Shown in pieces: positions 23,470 to 36,315 of a stretch of 64,000 nt of DNA (positions are counted from its first letter, which is position 1; each line of letters starts with the position of its first letter). The stretch is from Cycas panzhihuaensis (lineage: Eukaryota > Cycadophyta): the NCBI GenBank assembly GCA_023213395.1, contig CM041465.1, positions 22,692,001-22,756,000 on the forward strand, in the 5' to 3' direction. Below the pieces are notes generated by a model. That model was given only the letters and a program-made list of their open reading frames with translations. It ran no database searches and was not told where the DNA came from. The position numbers were made by a program, and so were the translations under genes.

Positions 23470-24620
23470 TCATGCATAAAATTTTTTCAGGAATTTCCCA
23501 TCAAGAGCCTTCTCAAATTCGAGGCTCTTTAGGGTGACAATCCTATAAGTGTCATTCCCAATACTCTTAAGAATGATAAAAGGGCTAACCCATTTGGATC
23601 TGAATTTAGTTAAGCGATTGTGGGGGTATTTAAGCTCGAGAACATGGTCCTTGGGATGTAAAGGACGAGAATAAAGGTGTTTATCATAAGTCCTTCAAGC
23701 CCTAGCCTTAGAGGTGAGGTTGGCTCAGTAGGCGTCCAAGCGTTTCTCATCTAAGGAACAAGGTCTTAGAGGTGAGCCTGGTAGATAGACTCCTTGGCAA
23801 CAAGACCTCGGAGAGAGACTCGTAGAGAAGGAATCTCCACTTCCAATGGGAGAACCACCTTCATCCCATAGACTAGGGAGAATGGAGTCATTCCCATAGT
23901 CGTATGGATAGACATGTGATATGCCCACAGGGTAGAAGGGAGCTAGAGATGCCAATCTCTTTGAGATTAGGTAACGATCTTCTTTAGAATATTTATAAGA
24001 GTTTTGTTAAATCATTCAGCCTAGATATTGGCCTGGGGATAGTAAGCAGAGGAAGTTTTATGAGGAATATTGAATTTATCATAGAGCTCATCTATCTCCT
24101 TGTTGTAAAAAGGGAGTTATGTTGTCTGTGATCAGGACATCAGGAACCCCAAAGCGGCAGATGATATGTTGGTAGACGAAGATGGCTATCTTTGTACCAG
24201 GGATAGTAGTTAAAGAAATGGCTTCTGCCCATTTAGTAAAGTACTTTATAGTAGTCAAGATAAACTTGTGTTGCAATAAAGAGGACAGGGATATGGCTCC
24301 AATGAGGTCCAATCCCCATTGGGAGAAGGGCTATGGAGATATAATAGGGTGGAGAGCCTCAGAAGGCAAGTGGGTGATGTTGGTGTACTCCTAGCATCGT
24401 TAACATCTCAGGGTGTAAGCATGGGCATCCTTAAAGAGGGATGGCCAATAGTACCCCATACAGAGGATCCTTTGGGCCGTGGATTAGCCCCTAAAGTGCC
24501 CCCCACAAATGTTGTTGTGGCATTCATGGAGTATCTAGTTCACTTCATTAGGGGTGACACAGTGAAGAAGGATCCCATCGAAGGACCTCTTATATAATAC
24601 CTCATCCACAAGGAAGTACT
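23470..24620 (-). pseudogene. Element B integrase
   Basis: Minus strand. HECHNNICGGHFRG (zinc-binding region) is followed by the core with YFTKWAEAISL and VLITDNITPF. The residue before YFTKW is Lys instead of the usual first catalytic Asp; the second Asp (TDN) is intact. Frameshifts break the frame after about 24100, and the C-terminus ends FLKKFYA with the stop at 23470-23472. Confidence 0.7.
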
Positions 24621-26150
24621 GCCTAGCAGTAGCCCGAACATAAGACCTAACTTTATCACTAGCATTAGGGCGATACTATTGTTGAGTGAGGTATTACACT
24701 ATGTCCCCATACCACTTGCTATTAGTAAGTGGATGAGGAAGGGAGTCTTGAATGGCCAGGATGGGCTCGTCAGGGAGAGAGTCATCAATAGGGATGTCTA
24801 AAGGGTTTGGGATAGGAGTGTCGGCGAGCTGCTCAACCACTACTAGCCCCTTCTTTGACTTCTTATTAATGATGTGGAGATCAAATTCCTAAAGGAGGAT
24901 GGCCCACTTACCAGTCCTACCTATCAGGTCAGGTCGGGTGAGTAAATAATGTAGGGGATCAGATTGAACAATCACCCGAGTAGTATTTCCAAGCAAGTAA
25001 TGCCTAAACTTCTTAGTTGCATGTACCAAGGAGAGGCATTCCTTCTCTGTGGGGGAGTAGCTGAGTTCAACATCTACGAGGGTGTGACTAATGAAGTAAA
25101 TAGCCCTCTTAGCTCATGAATTATCCTCCTAGGCTAACATGGCACCGAGAGACTCATCAGTTTCTAAGGTATACAGGATAAATGGCCTATCAAAGAGACG
25201 GGGCACTAATGTTAGGGTAGAAGTGAGGGTTTTCTTAAGTTCTTTGAAGGCTTATTGGGCCTTAGAAGACCAAACAAATGGGCCCCCCTTCTTTAATAGG
25301 TTAGTGAGCGATTTGGCGTTTATGGAAAAGTTCCCCAAAAAATGCCTAAGGAAACCAAGCCTACCTAAAAACAACTTAATCTATCGTTGGGTTTTAGGAG
25401 GCAACATCTCAAGGATGGCCTTAACTTTATCAAGGTCAATTTAGATCCCTTGTTTTGATACAAGGAAACTAAGGAGTTTGCCAACGGTCATGACAAACAC
25501 ACATTTAAGAGGGTTGAGGCTTATATGGTATTTGTGGCATCGTATGAAGATGGCCCACAAATCAGAAGGGTGATGGGCTCTAACACGTGAGAGACCTATT
25601 ATGTCATCCATGAAGACCTATAAGGATGTGTTGATGAGATTGTGAAAAATGAATTGCATCGTCCTTTGATAAGTGGCACCTACATTCTTTAGCCTGAAAG
25701 GCATTGCCTTATAGGCAAAGGTGCCCCATAGAGTGGTAAAAGCTGTCTTATGATGGTCTTTAGGAGAGATTTAAATTTGGTTGTAGCCAGAGAAGCTATC
25801 CATTAAGGACATGACTTTGAAACCAGTGGTTCAATCGATAATTTGATCGATAAAGGGAAGTGAGAAATTATCCTTAGGACATTTGTTGTTGATGTCATAA
25901 AAATCAATGCATATCTAGATTGTCCCATTCTTTTTAGCAACAGGAACAATGTTAGATACCCGCTTAGGGTATTTGATGTAAATGATCAATCCTATATTTT
26001 AGGAGCTTCTCAACTTCTATTTTTATAGTAGCTGAGAGCTTAGGGTAAAGCGGGTGTTGTTTCTAACACACAAGGCAAATGCTAGGAATGGTTGTGAGGT
26101 TGTGGGTAATGATTGAAGGATTGATTCCCTTCATATTGGAGTAGTCCTAT
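24621..26150 (-). pseudogene. Element B reverse transcriptase and RNase H
   Basis: Minus-strand frame with VAKKNGTI, YKAMPFRLKNVGATYQ and the catalytic F-M-D-D (codons at 25608-25603), then RNase H with FILYTLETDESLG, RAIYFISHTL and CLSLVHATKKFRHYLL. A frameshift near 26000 separates it from the upstream linker frame. Numerous stops make it non-functional. Confidence 0.75.
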
Positions 26151-27040
26151 GCAAAAACATCCCAAAACTCCTAGAACATAAGGGTATACTCCTCCACTTC
26201 ATTAGGAGAGCATTTTGTCCCTACCTTAATGATTTTGCCTAGGGCAAGGACTATGTCCTGGGTTGCCCCCATGCACATGGTATTCCCCTCCTCAAAGTGT
26301 AGGGGGGATCGGTCAATAGGAAGGGATGGAATAGGGGATGGAATTAGGTCAACGAGAGAAGACCCAATAGCCAAGACCTTCTGATAGCCAAGCCTATGGT
26401 GACTAGAAGGAAGGTTAGGCATGGAGCCCACTAAGTGCTCAAGTAGGGCTTCGTCATTCTCAAAGTAGTCTACCCCATGGATGACCACACTTCGAGAAGA
26501 CAAAGGGTGAAGGGAAGTAGAGACAGCAAGACCATGGTGGTTGTCATTCCACTCAGCGTACCCGACGGACTCCCTAAAAGAGCTAGGAAGAGGTCCCTTA
26601 GAAGGGATGACAAGAGGCTCCCCAACCTTATTACCTATGTGTGGCAATAAAGGGGAAGACTCAAAGAGCACCTGATCAACACGGGTGATGACATGAGACA
26701 CAAGAGGAGAACTAGTTTCACCAACTGTAGGGTTTCTAGAGTGGGATCTAGAACGAAGGGGGTGCCCCCTACTCATTACTAGAAGGGAGATGGGGTGAGG
26801 GAGATCCTCATCCTCATTGTCAGACTCATCATCATTAAGTATGGTGAGGTACCCATAACTTTTGACACCAATAGGGGTGAAACATGTGAGGTTGGAAGAA
26901 GAGGATGAAGGGTCTTCTTCCAAAAGAGATGAGTCAGGTATGTCAATAGAACAAGCAGAGGCATGGGTAGAAATGCCTTTGTGGCCTTTCACTTGGTCAT
27001 TGCCCACTTGATGGGATTGATATGGTTCTTTAATAGGAGG
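26151..27040 (-). pseudogene. Element B acidic Ser/Pro linker
   Basis: An uninterrupted stretch of 278 codons (27007-26171), the longest clean piece of this linker in the window. Ser/Pro/Asp/Glu-rich, with HGVDYFENDEALLEHL and FEEGNTMCMGATQDIVLALG near the end. Same place between PR and RT as in A, C and Z. Confidence 0.65.
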
Positions 27041-27850
27041 AAGTTCCTAAGAGATAACTCTCATTCACCTTTCATGGATGAATTTAAGTTGTCCCCAATG
27101 GAACGAGCACATGGCCCCCATCTAATTAAGCCATGGGCATCCCAACAAAAGATTGTAGTCAATGTCAATGTTGAGAACTATAATATTAGTGAGGATAGTC
27201 TTATCCTCAAGAGTAAGCAGGATAGACACCAATCCCAAGGGTGTCTTTTCGCTAGCATCATAGCCTTGACACCGCCGTGGAATCAGTTCTAAAGTTGATA
27301 TGCCAAGCTCTTTCATAATGTGCAAGGGCATGGCATTAACGGAAGAACCATTGTCGACAACAGTTCTTCATAAAGTACAATCTGGAGTATCGATGGTAAT
27401 AGTGAAAGGGAATTGCCATTGGTGCTCCCTTTTGCTAGTAGGGGGAAGATCCCTAGGATCAAAGGAGATGATGGGCTCATAACTTAGGGTGACACCCAAT
27501 GCATGAACAAGTGCGTCACATAATCCTAAAGCCTCTAAGAGTAACGTACGTTATTCAGGGTAGCTCCTCAAGATGTCCATTGTGGACATTCTGGCAGCCA
27601 CGGTATGAAGCTCATTAACGATAGAGAAAGGCTTCCCCTTTGCAGTGGGTTGGGGAAGAGCCCTTCAAAAGTTGTAATGATTGGGGTACACAGGAATGGT
27701 CTTGGGGAGTGTAGGGGCTTCTCGAAGAGAAGTTTCTGGAAGTAGATCAAGATGAGATATGGACAAAGAGGTGTCATTCACCTCTCGGATCACTTGAGAC
27801 TAGGTTAAGGCATACAATGGGGTAGTCTCAAGTAACTGAATGACCTTCTT
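27041..27850 (-). pseudogene. Element B aspartic protease
   Basis: Minus strand. VVDNGSSVNAMPLHIM carries the catalytic Asp (27355-27353) and an intact D-x-G; IIVLNIDIDYNLLLGCPWL follows. In frame with gag and with the linker. Stops occur before and after the domain. Confidence 0.75.
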
Positions 27851-30126
27851 TCCTTTATTCTAAGATCACGAAGGTAAAGGGGTATGTTGGTTAGGGGAAC
27901 CTGAGGAAGAGGATAAATTCCTCGCACCCTTCCCTTTGGCTTCTGAAGGGCGAGGGTTTGGAGACCTCTCTTAGTGCCAGTTATTCTTCTACTGGGGGTT
28001 GCAATCACATTCCCCATGTTTGGGGAAGGGATCTCTATGAACAGGATGGTCTAGGTTGGGCCTAGATGCCCGTTTGGGGGAAGAGTCTCATTGTGGGGTA
28101 GCCTTAGGATGTTAGGCCTGACATCATAAATCATCATGGAAGCACTCCCCATGGATGGAGCACCACGTCTTCTCAAGGGAGGAGTCATGTTTCCTCACTT
28201 GAGAGGACTGGGTGTTACCACCCCTGGAAGGAGCAACTTGGGAAGCTTGGTGAACTGGCTTGTTAGACGTGGGAGATGAAGAAGCCTAGAGCTTGAGCTC
28301 CTTCATAGTACGTTCAAATGAATATATGGCTGAAGAGAGCGGGTCTAGGGTCTTCTCGATAGAATGGGAAGAAGACCTAGTAGGTTGTTGAGTTTTGGCT
28401 TCTTTTGATGGTGGTGGAGTCTCATGTCACTGTGAGGACTTTAGAGGCTTCTTGAGTCCAGCCTGAATCTCAATGGTCTCAAGTGCTAAGCACTTCACTA
28501 TGGAAGAGTTGCACATAGTTGCCCCCATCTTAAGGACTTCTATATGAACTTTTGGATAAAGGGCATTGACAAAAAGGTCCCTCTTCAACTCCTCAGGCAA
28601 AGTAGCCTTAGTGGAATGAAGAAGGTCATGGAAATGCCACACAAAGTTATAATTCATTTCATTATGACCTTGTTTAAGTGACAAAAAGGATTTCATTCCA
28701 TTCTCGAATAGGCAAGCCACATCAAAGTGGTTGACAAACTCATCCATGAGCTATTGGAATGAGAAGATAGAATGCGTAGGTAGGCAATAAAACCATTTCA
28801 GGGCATCATCTTAAAGAGACTACATAAATAGTTTCATGAGGATGTGGTCATAGGCCCAGTAGTTAATGCATGCCATAGAGAATCTACGAACATGCTCTGT
28901 TGGGTCTTGTGACGAAGTCCCATCAAATTTAGGGACTTCAAGGGGGTGAGGCAGTAAGTTAGTTCTTAATGCCTCAATAGATAACGGGGTTGACTGATAG
29001 TCCATAAAAGGGCATGCCCTTGACTGGACTATAGGGTCAACAACAACTAGAAATGATGGTAGGTAGGTTTGGCCAAATCCTCCTTGGAAGGTTTGGTTCA
29101 AAAAGGGATGTTGTCCTCCTACCGCTTAGTGAGAAGGCATGAATCCCACATTCAAAGAAACCTGCATGGGAGCAGATAGGTATGACATACCCATCCATCC
29201 TAGGGAGAGTGCTCCTTGTTAAAAGGAGCTTCAAGGAATGTGCCTTAGGAAAGAGGTATCCCTCCTTGCGGAGGCATAATGTGAGGTGTAACACAAGATG
29301 GCAGAAAGGAGGGGTAAGAGACTAGATTCTACCCATATAGGCCGCCTGTGGGTGGCATGACCCTATAAGGATGTAGAGGGTCCACCCCATAAGCAGGCAG
29401 GGAGTTCCCTTTACCATGCCCCTACGGTTGAGTAGTATAACCAGGAGGTAGGTAGAAAGAAAGGTCCCTAGGTTGGTATTAGGATTATGTGGGGATGGAC
29501 CCCACGTGACTAGTAGTAGGGGGACATGTGGGCCCCCTAAGTCTAGTAGGTGGGTAAATAATGGTAGGAGGAGGACTAGTGGTTTGACTAGCCAAGGGCA
29601 TGCTCAACCTAAGTTGGGAAGATGGCATGCCCTAAGTGGTCCCCAAGGAACATACACCATGGGGAGAAGAATAAGAGGTAAAATGAAGGCTCATCATAGG
29701 TAAAGTACTTGAATGAGATGAGAGAGATAAAGGAGATATAGAAGAAGGGGGCACAACACTTCGCAAAACATTCTCAAACCATTTTAGGTGTGGTTGGAGA
29801 TGGGCAACTTAGAAACATTGGCTCAAGGCTTCTACTACATCAGCGGGAGGGGTATTTGACTGATCATAAGAGGTGGAAGGAGCCTCATACGAAGCAGACC
29901 CTATAGGGAAGTCCTCTTGAGAATCACCATGGGGGTCACGAAACTCTAAAGGAGATGAAGGTTCTACTCCATAAGTAAAGGAATGGTGAGATTAGGGGTG
30001 TGGTTGGTCATCCAGATAATAAATGGGATCTTCACTTCCTTGAGTGGACCCTTAGAAGGAAGTAGGTGGCTCTAAGGAATCAAACATATAAGCATGGCAT
30101 GCCTAATCTAAAAGAGATCCTTCCAT
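27851..30126 (-). pseudogene. Element B gag
   Basis: Starts at the minus-strand ATG ending at 30126, equivalent to the starts in A and C. The Pro/Ser-rich N-terminus is in a different frame from the core, so at least one frameshift lies between. The core (29101-28427) has VPKFDGTSSQDP, ACINYWAYDHILMK and ELKRDLFVNALYPKVHIEVL. A zinc-knuckle-like CSIHGECFHDD lies near 28150. Confidence 0.75.
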
Positions 30127-30363
30127 GATCAGATTGGGATCTGATGCGGGAAGGGAATGATATGAAGGCTCTTCCAACAATGGAAGTAGGCCTCGTAAGC
30201 GATGTGAGAATTGCTGCATACAAGTCCTGCCTATGCACTAGAAGAAGAGAGAGACAAGGTAATGCACACGTTGGGGGCTGCCCAACAAGATCAAAAGGAA
30301 AAGCTACCAAGAGGTAGTAGCACCAACATAAAAGGGAGAAAGACTAATTCCCTTACTGGTGGG

Positions 30364-30381
30364 TCCCCAGTATAGTTGCCA
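30364..30381 (-). other. Primer-binding site, element B
   Basis: On the minus strand TGGCAACTATACTGGGGA, separated by one base from the LTR end TTCCA. It continues into CCCACCAGTAAGGGA, shared with A and C. Confidence 0.7.
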
Positions 30382-30382
30382 A

Positions 30383-33347
30383 TGGAATTGCATCTATGGG
30401 GATGGTAACTACACCTAGTTGGGATTAAAACTATCGACAGAAGGCTCCAGAATGAAGGAATCAAACTAACAAGTACAAGGAAGCATCCACACAAGGTGTC
30501 CATGTGTCAGAATATAGGTTCAGGACCTACAAATGGAGTATGACTTCCTCTAGGTAACTTAACTTTTGACTTTGAAGTGGAGCATAGGTGAGGGGTGTCC
30601 TCAGTTGCCTGAGTAACCTTGAAACAAGGGTCTTCCCACCCTTGGATGGCCAGAAGAGGAAGGCAAGACCCAACGAAGGAATGGACCCTTATGGAAAGAA
30701 AGCTAAGGGACGTAGGTGAGATGTGTGTAGGTATGATGAGGTAAAAAATGGAGATCTTAGGGGACGAATCCTCTAAGAACTAACCCACTTGAAGAGGATA
30801 TTAGGTAGACAAAGAGTGGTGGAAGAAGGAGTTCACACCACTTTACGTGTGAGGAGGGTCTAATCTCTATATGCAATAATGGGGCAAAGACTAGTTGTAT
30901 ATGTATGCAAAAGAGAGCTATGCAAATGTATGTGTGTGAAGAATAATAAATACACTTTCTCTCTCAAACACAAATTCTCCTCTTATTTCATTTTAAACAA
31001 GGGTGGGAGAAAAAAAGGAAATGAACTGAGATATCATACAAAGTGAATGGCAATGCAATTAAACGAAAGAGGAAAAGGGATAACCCTTAATGGATGCTCT
31101 TTCCTAAAATATGAACTAATGTGCAAGATGATGATGTGAGTTCATTCTATTTTACTTTATTCCCTTATGTCTTTTCATGCAAACATATAAGCTAAATGAA
31201 ACAAGAAAAGACCAACGAAATGAAAGTGGCGTACATGGAATAGCGATGCAACTAAAATGTGATCTCCGTCTTGCACTACACCCACTTCCTCTTTTCCTTT
31301 TTCTCATCGTATAAGCAACGTAGAGGTTTCCTTACCTCCCCCAAAATGAAAGGAAATGAGCAAGAAAAAACACAAAGAAAAAAAGGAACTATGCAAAGCC
31401 TAAAACAACCAAAGTGAAGGAGGCCAAGAAATGCACCTGGATTGTCATCATTTACCTTTCTCTATAAATGGTGTAGTAAACCTACAATCACAAAGTTCCT
31501 TGCCCTTTCCAAAGGGTCTACTAGGATACAAATCCAATATATATATTTATGTAATAGTAAATGGTGAAATGTTATAAGTTAGAATATTTCAAGTTAAGTA
31601 ATCTTCCACTGAAAGCAACTCTACAATCTCCCAAGAAAACCAATAACATAAGCCAAGATAAAGGGGAGGTTAGCCTCGTAACGGCTAACCCTCCAATAAG
31701 TGGACTTCCACACTACACTTAGACATAGGGTATAGCGGATTAGGATAGCCTATTGGTAGTAGATAGTGAAGGAAACAAGCATTACGAGGTTTGTGAAAGT
31801 TGCATACGTTGCAAGTATGCTATGTGCTGCAAATTACAATGCTGACTAAGCCAGGACCCATGATGGATGAGGGACACCTTTTAGGGCTAGAAGTGCTACC
31901 CAAGAGAGGTGTGGAGGCCTAGAAATAGTGTAACAAGTGTTTCATATGCTAATATCTAGTGCAGTCCAAATCCTAGAGACTCCCTAGTAACACAAGAGAG
32001 GCACAAGTGGAGAGGCAAGAGAAGAAGGGGGTTGCCTTTGAGGAGTAGGCCTAGAGGGTATGGGAACCTACCTTGGCTCCTTTCTCTCACTCTTTGTGGG
32101 TCCTCTCCCATAGCCTCCTTGGAAAAAACTAGGAGAGGATAGGGAGATGAAGAGGGTAGGAAAATAGGAAATGGAGGAGTACCCCCTATGTACACTAAAA
32201 AATAATGAAAGGAATGATGTGCTCAAAGATTTAATCTTTTACAAGATAATCCAAAGGAAAGACATGGAACAATAATGAAATAATACCTACTAGGCTGATT
32301 AAGAGGTAGGTTTGCCTGTAAAAATAGTAGGAAATAACAGATATGATATACTTATAGGGGGTCCTTAAGAGGATGCTGTAATCTAGAAATAATCTTGTTG
32401 AAAGTTGTAGGAAGGGCATGGAGGCCAAACTTGGGTATGAATCCTTGATTGGAGACATTTGTTGGTGATCCTACTATTGCATATCAGAGCTGCAATTGGT
32501 GGATCTTAAGTTGGAGCACAAGTAACTTGAGTGTTGCAGGGTGTTCCTGTAGGAAACTCCTGTGAAAGAGAGAGAAGAGAGAAGAGAAGGTGGAAGAAGA
32601 GAAGGAAAATGAGGTTGTTTTAGGCTTTATACCTAACCCTAGGCTGAATGGACGATTAGGGTTGAGGTAGGGCTTGATAGGTGTTAAAGCCACATGGTAA
32701 TTTCATAGAAAAAGTAAAATTTACCATGGTAGATTTTTAAAAAGTGGTATGACAGTTGCCCTGCAGCAAACTTCACAGTATCACGAAGTTTATTGGGGTA
32801 CCATGACATTTATTGCAGTGTGGTGACAGAGACCAAAATAGGCCAAAAAGAGGATGCCTAGGAGCCTTAAAGAAGGTACCCCATGCCTAGGAGGGGCCAG
32901 CCCTCTATCTAGATGGCTAGGGATAGTCAAATAGAGAAGATGACCTAAACTGGATGGGGTACGAGAGTGGCAAGAGTCCCAAGAAACTGATAACTAGCAT
33001 AAAGATCAACCAATCACACTCAATAGGGTGCTAAGGGTTGTGATATAGTAAGGGGTGTGATGAATCACATGGGCTAAGTGGTACCTAGGACAACACAGAG
33101 GTGCATTGGAGGGTTGTGGAGTGCCATGGGGATGCATGTCTCACTAATCGTCATAGGCTGAAAGAGTAACAAGCAGCATAATCAAGCAACAGGTGAAAGT
33201 TGATCACTCAAATGTGAAAGTCAACTATGCATTGAAATAATGCTTCTATTTACCTTTATGGGGAAGTAGTAGAGGCAAAGGATAGAAGTATACCTACACT
33301 TAGCTGAGTCGACTTACCAAGAACCCATTCCTGAGAGTCGAGAAACA
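30383..33347 (-). repeat. Element B 5' LTR
   Basis: 2965 bp, partner of 118-3091. On the minus strand it begins TGTTTCTCGACTC and ends GCAATTCCA next to the primer-binding site. Candidate TATAAAG at 32631-32625. The bases after 33347 switch directly to plus-strand aRH of element Y. No supportable gene inside. Confidence 0.85.
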
Positions 33348-33352
33348 ATGCC

Positions 33353-33756
33353 TATCTACCTAAGGCTATGAATAACAAGGCTAAGTACATAGTTGTTATC
33401 GAATCCCTTACCGATGCACTCCACATTTACCATGTCTCCATCATCTTCTATTATGACTCCTACATTGTTGTGTCATAACTAACCCAAGCTTTAGAGGTGT
33501 GTTACCCGTAATTGAGAGCCCTTACATTGACTTCTAGGTCCCTATTATCTCTCTTTTCCTCCATGGATGTCTAGCACATTCCCCAAGATATGAATACCAA
33601 GGTATATAGCCTCATTCACTACACCCTTGAGTGCCATCTACCCCTCTTAGATGACCCTCACTAGGTAACCTAATGGGTTGTCTCATCAGCTAGACATTTG
33701 GACCATCCTCCTTTTTCATTGCAATTATCCTTGCACCTCCAAAAGCAAGCCACTAA
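33353..33756 (+). pseudogene. Element Y aRH, 3' half
   Basis: LPKAMNNKAKYIVV aligns with FPKATNNEVEYTTI of A, then FYYDSYIVVSQLTQ and HIPQDMNTKVYSL; TAA at 33754-33756. The catalytic Glu is Lys and the last Asp is Tyr, so the domain is dead beyond its stops. Together with 1-117 it makes one RNase H of normal length. Confidence 0.75.
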
Positions 33757-34160
33757 TGAGGTAAAACTATGGTGACAATAGGTTTGATCCTTCTCTTTAC
33801 CTTTATACCACCTATGGCATGATGCTTCTACACATTGACTTTCCATATGCATAGATTTTTTATTCACATCTTCTTATTGATTTTGTCCACTACCCTGCAT
33901 AACACTCACATTGCACAGATGGGCAATGGGGGCACACCCTTCATCCCCCTATTCTTTCATGTTACATTCTTAGGTGATGTGTGGGAAGCCCCCATGCCAT
34001 TCCATTTCCTTCCCTATCCATGTGACCTATTACGACACTTGCCACTCCCCTTAAATGATGACACAATTGTATTGGTAGATGATACTGACTCTTTTATGTT
34101 GACAACATTCGACATCACCATATGCTCTCGAGCGATGAGGCTTTACTACCAAGGGGGCAG
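33757..34160 (+). other. Element Y 3' UTR and polypurine tract
   Basis: Non-coding, ends ACTACCAAGGGGGCAG before the LTR. It parallels 18235-18569 but is clearly more diverged. Confidence 0.6.
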
Positions 34161-35895
34161 TCTTTCCTGACTGTTAAGAATTGATATGGATATCACTTCT
34201 TAGGTAAGCACATGTATACATCTCTAGCATTCACCTTGTTTACTTTATAGTGTGGTTAGATGCCTTGTAGTTTCATTGGTGTGACATTGTTATATAGGAT
34301 GATTTGATGCTTTGTCTGCTTGCCTACTTTGTGATTATGACTATGATCCAACCTATAATGACTCAAGACCATGGTCCTATGGCACTACATAGCTCTAAAA
34401 GATACCTCCTAGCACTCCCAGGTACTTGCAAGCCCATGTAGCCTACTTTGACTCATTTTTGGCCTCTTACATGGCCCCTAAAGTATCCTTTTGGCTTATC
34501 TATCCATTTGCATATTTTCACATCCTTATTGGGGCTTGTTTATCCACCTTTTATAGAGTTAGAAGGACCTATCACTGCCTAGAGTCCTTTAAGACCCTTA
34601 CCAATCTAGTAAACCCTACTCTTGCACCTTGGGCCTGGTCTTTTGGGGATTTCTAGGGTTTTCTTTCTATTTTTTGCTATGTTTCTCTTACAACATAACA
34701 ATATTCATGGTACTGCACCAATAATCATGGTACTATAAAGTTTACGATGGGGTGACTATCCATAAACTACCGTAGCTAGATAATAGCTAGTTTCACATTT
34801 ATTGCAAGACTAACACATGGTAGAGTGCCCTTTCTAGCCCAAACCAAATTCCAATTGCTTAGAAATCCTAATTGGGACATAAAAACCTAATTTCGAATTC
34901 ATTTGCTCTCTCTCACAAATAAAAAATACCTCTCTTCTCCTACTTTAGCTCTTTTCCTCATCCTCCAAGCTTAGTAAAGGAAAAACCCTAATTTGTAGGT
35001 CTGAACCATGTCTTTTCCACTATGATTCTCTTCTCCTAGTGCTCATCCAACTAGCATCAGTGAGATCTCAAAGCTTTAAGGTCTTTCTTCTCCTCCAAAG
35101 GAGTCTTTCTTCACCCTAGAAGTAGGGTTCCAAGGTCTCCATGCTTGGTCTATGAGGTAACACTTGGTTTATCTAATTTTTGTGGCTAAAAATAGGGCTT
35201 TTTTTTACTACTCTTCCTTCAACAAACTTATTTCATTAGTTGCATCTCTTATTATATACTTTGGTGCATATTTTTGCTCTACTTCTAATCGCCAAATGGT
35301 GGCAAAACCTCCCTTTCCTCATTAGTTCTCACCTCAAACCCTTGGGTACCCTTTAGCTAATAGATTGGTGGATTTAGGACACATATGAGAAGGGAAGGAG
35401 GAGTAAATGGCTAGAGTTCTAACTCCCAATGCTATATCCTCAAGGGAAGCCCCCTACTTCTTAAGGTTTCCTACACTATATCCACTCTACAAGCTAGGGT
35501 ATCCCCTTGGGCATGAGTCTCACCCTTGATTGTAATATTTGTAGTAGTTACAATGCATGCATTCAACTAATATATATATGGTTTATCAATAATCTCCATG
35601 ATTTGGCCCTTCATTTCATAATATTTACATTTTCTAAATGTTTTGTAAACTTTGTAACATTTGTAACTTTTGTAGCATTTATAATTTCTTGTAAGTTGTT
35701 TTGATTTCAAGTTGCTCAAAGTTCTTGATTTCCATCTAATTCATTTATGCAGTACCTGAGCATATAGGAGATGACTCACTTATGAGATATAGCCATTTTG
35801 AAGCTACCTCCTTCTTCACCTCTAAATCCCCCTTTTTCCCCATAGATTTTTTATAAGATATTATTGTGTATGAAGAAAAAATTGCATACTATTTA
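34161..35895 (+). repeat. Element Y 3' LTR, 3'-truncated
   Basis: Begins TCTTTCCTGACTGTTAAGAATTGAT, with TG mutated to TC. The part 35150-35895 matches the reverse complement of the Z LTR (about 43500-44196), including GCAGTACCTGAGCA, so Y and Z share an LTR subfamily distinct from A/B/C. It ends where copia-like DNA begins. Confidence 0.65.
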
Positions 35896-36315
35896 ATCTA
35901 CTTCAAATGCTAATGAATCTTCTTTCTTTAAAAAAAAAACTTTAAATAAAGGTGTAATAGGCCAACAACTTGCCTCTAATACCAAATGTAGGATCATAAA
36001 ATAATAGAGACAGAGCAGAGTCAAAATATTGTTGCATAAACACATAAGCCTTTGTATTCAATCTATCTTTGACTGAGTACATAGTAAATTTCTAATATAG
36101 GTAGTGTATAAAGACACCAGGGTCAGACACCCCTCCAAATATATAGTTTGGGGGAGAAGGGAAACTCCTCAATCCCTAGAATTCAAACAATAATAAAATA
36201 TTACATAATTCAATAACTTAACTCATATCAACTTAACCTTACCTGACTTACCTTAATATGTGTGCACTCACATGTGTGAAAGGTGGGAGTGGGGTGATGA
36301 ATATTAACCCCAACA
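35896..36315 (-). mobile_element. Truncated copia-type element: LTR plus primer-binding site
   Basis: A 329-bp LTR at 35987-36315 reads on the minus strand from TGTTGGGG to TCCTACA. It is followed after two bases by TGGTATTAGAGGC (35984-35972), close to the initiator-tRNA-Met site TGGTATCAGAGC typical of Ty1/copia. About 90 bp of leader follow and then it is cut off. The remaining body and the other LTR are missing. It separates elements Y and Z. Confidence 0.65.

Larger units (their letters stand above)
118..33347 (-). mobile_element. Element B: Tat-lineage Ty3/gypsy retrotransposon, interrupted by the X/A block
   Basis: On the minus strand the order is 5' LTR (30383-33347), primer-binding site, gag, protease, linker, RT-RNase H, integrase (to 23470), then the antisense PMD ORF read on the plus strand (21378-22700). 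Plus-strand elements X and A then interrupt it. Only the last about 450 bp of internal DNA (3092-3540) and the 3' LTR (118-3091) remain on the far side, so roughly 2 kb of B, including most of its own aRH, is missing. The flanks gtgtc (113-117) and atgcc (33348-33352) look like a 5-bp target duplication with two transitions. B carries both stops and frameshifts and is dead. Confidence 0.75.
33348..35895 (+). mobile_element. Element Y: 3' end of an older Tat-lineage copy, host of element B
   Basis: Contains the second half of aRH, a 3' UTR and polypurine tract, and the first about 1.7 kb of its 3' LTR, truncated at about 35895 by a copia-type fragment. The first half of its aRH is at 1-117. 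The rest of Y is off the left edge of the window. Confidence 0.7.
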
